Origin: Acidimicrobiia bacterium
GTDB taxonomy: Bacteria; Actinomycetota; Acidimicrobiia; Spongiisociales; UBA5794
Length of the DNA: 8,572 nt
NCBI GenBank assembly: GCA_030618675.1
Contig: JAUXCV010000061.1
Coordinates: 1 to 8,572 of the forward strand
Direction: 5' to 3'
Position numbers and translations under genes: made by a program. Of this stretch, positions 5,343-8,572 are shown in pieces (the stretch's first letter is position 1; the number at the start of each line of letters is the position of its first letter). The notes under the pieces were generated by a model. That model was not told where the DNA came from. It ran no database searches and saw only the letters and a list, made by a program, of their open reading frames with translations.

Positions 5343-6794
5343 TCACGCTGGTTCCAGCTCCGGCTCGGTCTCCCACACGCCCGTCTCCAGGTACTCGTTG
5401 ATCGACGCAGCGGCGACGCGACCCGCGCCCATAGCAAGGATCACCGTCGCCCCGCCGGTGACGATGTCACCTCCTGCGAAGACGCCGGGCATCGTGGTTC
5501 GACCTGTGGCCTCGTTGACCGCAAGCGTGCCCCATCGGGTCTGCTCCAATCGGGACTCGGTAGCAGGCAGCAACGGATTCGGTGAGTTGCCGATCGCCAC
5601 GATGACGACATCGGCATCGAGATCGAAGATGTCGTCCTCGATCGGGATCGGTCGACGGCGGCCCGAGTCGTCGGGCTCCCCGAGCTCCATGCGTTGGAAC
5701 CGCACTCCCGTGAGCCAACCCTCATCGTTGCCAAGCAACTCGACGGGGGAGACGAGGAAGTCGAAGATGATTCCCTCCTCCTTGGCATGTTCGATCTCCT
5801 CATCACGGGCCGGCATCTCGGCCTCGGTCCGGCGATATGCGACGCGGACCTCCTCGGCGCCTAGTCGCAGAGGTGTTCGGGCGCTATCCATCGCCGTGTT
5901 GCCGCCACCGAAGACGACGACTCGCCGGCCGGTCAGGTCGAGCACCGGGGTCTCGGTGTCCTTTCGGTAGGCACCCATGAGATTGACCCGGGTCAAGAAC
6001 TCGTTCGCCGAGTACACGCCGATGAGGTTCTCTCCATCGACGCCCAGGAACCGGGGCAGGCCGGCGCCGACGCCGACGAAGACCGCATCGAATCCCTCTT
6101 CGTCGAACAACTCCTCAACGGTGATGGTTCGGCCGATGATGGCGTTCATCTCGAACTCGACACCGAGTTCCTTCAGGCCGTCGATCTCGGCGGCCACGAT
6201 GTCCTTGGGAAGGCGGAACTCGGGGATGCCGTAGATGAGCACGCCGCCGGGTTGGTGGAGCGCTTCGAACACACGGACGTAGTGGCCCTCTTTCGCGAGA
6301 TCCGCTGCGCAAGCGAGTCCCGCCGGTCCGCTCCCGACGATGGCGACGCTTTTCCCACTCGGCTCGATCGGCTCGGCGACCGGTTCGAGACCGTACCGAC
6401 GGACCGTGTCGGCGACGTATCGCTCCAGGTGGCCGATGGCGATCGGCCTGTGCTTCTTGTCGAGCACACAGGTGCCTTCGCATTGCGATTCCTGCGGGCA
6501 TACCCGGCCGCAGATCGCCGGCAGCAGGCTGTCCATGCGGATGATGTCACCGGCTCCCCGGATGTCTCCGTGAGCGACCCGGTCGATGAACTGGTCGATC
6601 TGGATGTTGACCGGGCAGCCGTCGATGCACGTCGGCGTTTTGCACTGGAGGCACCGCATCGCCTCGACCGTGGCCTGCTCCGGGGTGAGGCCCATGTTGA
6701 CCTCGTCGAAGCAAGCGGCCCGTTCGAGAGGATCCCGGGCCGGCATGTCGGTCCGGCCCAGCTTGTTCATCGCACGGAGGGAGACCTTGATCAT
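5343..6794 (-). CDS. nfnB: NfnB/SudA-like FAD and Fe-S NADPH oxidoreductase (GltD family)
   Basis: A 483-residue flavoprotein of the GltD/NfnB/SudA family. The N-terminal iron-sulfur domain has Cys48, 51, 56 and 60, then Cys95, 99, 105 and 109, enough for two [4Fe-4S] clusters. FAD-binding VGSGPAGL is at 153-160, the NADP(H)-binding GGGNTAMD at 296-303, and the second FAD motif AGGD at 440-443. Automatic annotation would probably say glutamate synthase small subunit; the adjoining nfnA partner and the absence of a gltB large subunit make an NfnAB (NADH-dependent ferredoxin:NADP+ oxidoreductase) or SudAB type complex more likely. Start ATG 6794 overlaps the nfnA stop as ATGA, so translation is coupled; no strong Shine-Dalgarno site precedes it. 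Whether it bifurcates electrons in this organism is not shown by sequence alone. Confidence 0.93.
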   Translation of the reverse strand: MIKVSLRAMNKLGRTDMPARDPLERAACFDEVNMGLTPEQATVEAMRCLQCKTPTCIDGCPVNIQIDQFIDRVAHGDIRGAGDIIRMDSLLPAICGRVCPQESQCEGTCVLDKKHRPIAIGHLERYVADTVRRYGLEPVAEPIEPSGKSVAIVGSGPAGLACAADLAKEGHYVRVFEALHQPGGVLIYGIPEFRLPKDIVAAEIDGLKELGVEFEMNAIIGRTITVEELFDEEGFDAVFVGVGAGLPRFLGVDGENLIGVYSANEFLTRVNLMGAYRKDTETPVLDLTGRRVVVFGGGNTAMDSARTPLRLGAEEVRVAYRRTEAEMPARDEEIEHAKEEGIIFDFLVSPVELLGNDEGWLTGVRFQRMELGEPDDSGRRRPIPIEDDIFDLDADVVIVAIGNSPNPLLPATESRLEQTRWGTLAVNEATGRTTMPGVFAGGDIVTGGATVILAMGAGRVAAASINEYLETGVWETEPELEPA

Positions 6795-7678
6795 GAGGCT
6801 TGTTCCCGCGCGCAGGCGCCCCGCACCGGGGCTAGGACCTGTTCGTGGTGTTCTGGATCCAGGGCCTTCAGATCATCGATCTGGCCTGCCTCGAACGCCC
6901 TATACGAGGTGTTGCGACGCTGGAGAAGCTTGAAGTCGACCTGATGGGCATCGAACTCCGGTCCGTCCACGCATGCGAACTTCGTCTCTCCGCCGACTTC
7001 GACCCGACAGCCCCCGCACATCCCGGTCCCGTCGACCATGATCGGATTCAGTGATGCGACCGTCTCGACTCCCGTCTCCCTGGTGACTTCGGCCACAGCG
7101 CTCATCATCGGGATCGGCCCGATGGCGAAGACGACGCCTACGTCCTCGTCGGCGATAACGTCGGCGAGCGCTTCAGTGACGAAGCCCTTCCGGCCGTACG
7201 AACCGTCGTCGGTGCATGGCATCACCTCGATGCCGTGGTCTGACAGTTCGTTCTCGAGGAGTACGTATTCCTTCGTTCGACCGCCGATGATGGCGATGAC
7301 CCGGTTGCCGGCTGCGACGAGAGCCAGAGCGATCGGGTAGGCGATCGCGGTTCCGACACCGCCACCAACGACCACCGCCGTTCCGTATTGCTTGATCTCG
7401 GACGCGTGACCGAGTGGACCGGCGACATCGACGAGGTAGTCCCCGGTTTCCAGCTCGTTCATCAGCGTCGTCGTTCGACCGATCGCCTGAACGAACAGGG
7501 TGATCGAACCGGCACCGGCGTCTGCGGCGGCGATGGTCAGCGGGATCCGCTCACCCTTCGGCGTGACCCGAACGATGACGAACTGGCCGGCCTGGTGCTT
7601 CTTCGCGACCTTCGGCGCCTCGACGACGATCCGCCTCACGTCCGGTGCGATCGACTCCGCTTCCAAGATCAGATACAT
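6791..7678 (-). CDS. nfnA: NfnA/SudB-like FAD, NAD and [2Fe-2S] subunit
   Basis: A 295-residue ferredoxin-NADP reductase-fold protein related to the dihydroorotate dehydrogenase electron-transfer subunit PyrK. FAD motif RIPLT is at 45-49, the NAD-binding VVVGGGVGTAIAY at 102-114, the catalytic-domain AIGPIPMM at 185-192, and the C-terminal [2Fe-2S] region MVDGTGMCGGC (214-224) with Cys221, Cys224 and Cys236 plus a nearby Asp216. Three Cys and an Asp near the cluster match what is described for NfnA, rather than the four Cys of PyrK. There is no pyrD next to it. The start is ATG 7678, preceded by GGAGG with 5-nt spacing. The reading frame stays open for 66 more codons upstream, but those residues resemble no family. 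First gene of a two-gene operon with nfnB. Confidence 0.92.
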   Translation of the reverse strand: MYLILEAESIAPDVRRIVVEAPKVAKKHQAGQFVIVRVTPKGERIPLTIAAADAGAGSITLFVQAIGRTTTLMNELETGDYLVDVAGPLGHASEIKQYGTAVVVGGGVGTAIAYPIALALVAAGNRVIAIIGGRTKEYVLLENELSDHGIEVMPCTDDGSYGRKGFVTEALADVIADEDVGVVFAIGPIPMMSAVAEVTRETGVETVASLNPIMVDGTGMCGGCRVEVGGETKFACVDGPEFDAHQVDFKLLQRRNTSYRAFEAGQIDDLKALDPEHHEQVLAPVRGACAREQAS

Positions 7679-7785
7679 CGTCCCCTCCGAAACAACACTC
7701 TGCCGAGCCACCTTCGGTCGGCGTAGGGCCGTTGAGCTTGTCTTCGCTTCATGCCGGAGACCGCGCGAACGGCCCCGGCAGGGGA

Positions 7786-7791
7786 ACGGTA
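7786..7791 (-). promoter_or_regulatory. Weak candidate -10 box for the nfnAB operon
   Basis: In the 212-bp divergent region 7679-7890, the minus strand has TACCGT (TANNNT) with a poor -35, TTGGTC, 18 bp further upstream. It would give a leader of roughly 100 nt including an imperfect hairpin at 7702-7722 (GCCGA/TCGGC arms). This is weak evidence. Confidence 0.2.
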
Positions 7792-7857
7792 GGAGGGTCG
7801 ATCGGATACGACCAAAACACAAGGCTTTCGTCCCTTCCGGATCGCCGTGCCGTCCGA

Positions 7858-7883
7858 TACTCTGGCAATAGAACACGAGGAGG
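7858..7883 (+). promoter_or_regulatory. Candidate -10 box and ribosome binding site of the usp gene
   Basis: TACTCT (7858-7863) fits the TANNNT -10 consensus, giving a transcription start near 7870. GAGGAGG (7877-7883) is a near-perfect Shine-Dalgarno sequence 7 nt before GTG 7891 and decides that start over the in-frame ATG at 7645, which would run through the whole divergent promoter region. No clear -35 is seen. Confidence 0.6.
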
Positions 7884-7890
7884 TATCGCC

Positions 7891-8334
7891 GTGGAGGGTT
7901 GGAATCCCAAGGTCATCGTTGTTGGTGTCGACGGTTCTGATCCGTCGATTGAGGCTGCACGGGCAGCAGGCGCGTTGGCGCACTGCCATTCGGCGAAGCT
8001 CATCGTTGTGACGGTCGTTCGACCGCCGGAAGGGTGGTGGGGGATCGTCGGTTCTCCGCCCACCGCTGAAGCGTTGGGCGACTCGCTGTCGGACGCGCAG
8101 CGTGACGTTCTCGATCGCACGCTTCGCTCGGTCGACCTGTCGGGCGTGGAGTACGAGACGCAGGAGGAGATCGGAGAGCCGTCGGCGCAACTCATCGACG
8201 TGTGCAAGAGAGTTGATGCCGACATCCTCGTGGTCGGCCGCCGCGGAGCCGGACTGCTCCGAAGAATGGTCGTCGGCTCAGTAGCGAACCACGTAGTCCA
8301 CGAAGCCCCGTGCCCGGTGCTGGTGGTGCCGTGA
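7891..8334 (+). CDS. Universal stress protein, UspA family (ATP-binding type)
   Basis: A 147-residue single Usp domain, a cytoplasmic alpha/beta protein that usually dimerises and binds ATP. Strand 1 and the adenine-binding loop read KVIVVGVDGSDPS (7-19) with Asp14. The phosphate-binding motif G-x2-G-x9-G-S is complete (G116, G119, G129, S130 in VGRRGAGLLRRMVVGS), and the family C-terminus APCPVLVVP is present. This places it with the ATP-binding (MJ0577-like) branch. Start GTG 7891 is fixed by the strong ribosome binding site. It is divergent from nfnAB and convergent with the Bax inhibitor-like gene. Its partner and trigger cannot be read from sequence; shared induction with the redox operon is only a guess. 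Confidence 0.95.
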   Translation: MEGWNPKVIVVGVDGSDPSIEAARAAGALAHCHSAKLIVVTVVRPPEGWWGIVGSPPTAEALGDSLSDAQRDVLDRTLRSVDLSGVEYETQEEIGEPSAQLIDVCKRVDADILVVGRRGAGLLRRMVVGSVANHVVHEAPCPVLVVP

Positions 8335-8337
8335 TCG

Positions 8338-8398
8338 AGTAGATCAGTAGCGCAGTAGCAAGTAGAGCAGTACTGATCTACTGGTCTACTGATCTACT
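8338..8398. repeat. Inverted octamer array, bidirectional stem-loop at convergent gene ends
   Basis: The array begins with four AGTAG-headed units (8338-8345, 8346-8353, 8354-8360, 8361-8368), then switches to inverted copies GATCTACT (8375-8382), GGTCTACT (8383-8390), GATCTACT (8391-8398). As a result AGTAGATCAGTAG (8338-8350) pairs perfectly over 13 bp with 8386-8398, or over 12 bp with 8371-8382. It starts 3 nt after the usp stop, and its last unit overlaps the TAG stop of the Bax inhibitor-like gene (8397-8399 on the minus strand). No T-run is present. It may act as a shared terminator or RNA-stabilising stem. Confidence 0.85.
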
Positions 8399-8572
8399 AG
8401 CTCCTGGTCTTGCCCAGGAGTCTTAGGATCTCGATGTAGAGCCAGATGATGGTGACCATCAGGCCGAAGGCTCCGTACCAGTTCATGTATTTCGGTGAGC
8501 CCATCGCGACACCCCGCTCGATCATGTCGAAATCGAGGAGCAGATTGAGCGCGGCAATGCCCACGACGAAGA
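8397..8572 (-). CDS. Bax inhibitor-1/YccA-like membrane protein, C-terminal part
   Basis: Only the last 57 residues are inside the window; the gene continues past the right edge. The readable part is a hydrophobic stretch FVVGIAALNLLLDF, a conserved loop IERGVAMGSPKYMNWYGAFG, then a membrane helix LMVTIIWLYIEILRLL and a short basic tail GKTRS. The loop with its PKYM-WYGAFGL pattern followed by WLYIEILRLL matches what I know of the C-terminus of actinobacterial Bax inhibitor-1/YccA-type integral membrane proteins. The stop is TAG at 8397-8399, inside the octamer array. An inverted repeat CTCCTGG (8401-8407) / CCAGGAG (8414-8420) lies in the last codons and could extend the terminal hairpin. 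Family assignment rests on this fragment only. Confidence 0.75.
   Translation of the reverse strand, partial: FVVGIAALNLLLDFDMIERGVAMGSPKYMNWYGAFGLMVTIIWLYIEILRLLGKTRS

Noticed and set aside
7679..7876. N-terminal extension of NfnA by 66 residues
   Set aside because: It has no family similarity, crosses the divergent promoter region, and a proper ribosome binding site precedes ATG 7678.
7645..7890. N-terminal extension of the universal stress protein from an upstream ATG
   Set aside because: The Usp domain begins right after GTG 7891, which has a near-perfect Shine-Dalgarno sequence; the extension would overlap the nfnA start.
8338..8398. A canonical rho-independent terminator
   Set aside because: The stem is long but AT/GC mixed with an open loop and no T-run follows on either strand, so it is reported only as a repeat with possible terminator function.

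Overview
The window reads as a chromosomal housekeeping stretch from a high-GC actinobacterium. Clues are the predicted F420-dependent luciferase-like oxidoreductase, a PriA/HisA-like barrel protein, and a recurring TANNNT -10 box placed exactly 7 nt before a start ATG, an arrangement typical of leaderless actinobacterial genes. An Acidimicrobiia-type lineage is my best guess, from resemblance of several proteins to families I associate with that class. This is inference, not a search result. I see no rRNA, tRNA, CRISPR array, transposase, phage gene or integration site.

Layout, left to right. (1) Bases 1-78 hold short tandem repeats that run into the stop codon of typA (76-1899, minus), a complete TypA/BipA ribosome-associated GTPase. 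(2) The 162-bp gap upstream of typA contains two 55-bp direct repeats with a 60-bp period. (3) A minus-strand pair follows: a HisA/PriA-like TIM barrel (2820-3707) with altered catalytic positions, then a class I SAM methyltransferase (2062-2856) translationally overlapped with it. (4) Across a 79-bp divergent promoter region lies a plus-strand LLM-class oxidoreductase (3787-4770), followed by a lipoprotein monohaem cytochrome c (4835-5257). (5) A convergent spacer of heptamer repeats separates these from a minus-strand operon, nfnA (6791-7678) then nfnB (5343-6794), with an ATGA overlap; it encodes an NfnAB/SudAB-type flavoprotein pair. (6) Divergent from nfnA is a plus-strand UspA-family gene (7891-8334). 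A convergent spacer with an inverted octamer array follows, then the C-terminus of a Bax inhibitor-1-like membrane protein (8397-8572, minus, cut by the window edge).

How they may work together: NfnAB would move electrons between NAD(P)H and ferredoxin, the cytochrome carries single electrons outside the membrane, and the LLM protein would use F420H2. The left part of the window is thus redox-linked only by association. HisA-like plus methyltransferase is the one cotranscribed pair whose joint job is unknown. The main oddities are the altered active site of the HisA-like protein, a likely CTG start for the methyltransferase, three identically spaced leaderless promoters, the 60-bp repeats before typA, and a family of CTACT-core octamer arrays that overlap stop codons at gene ends.
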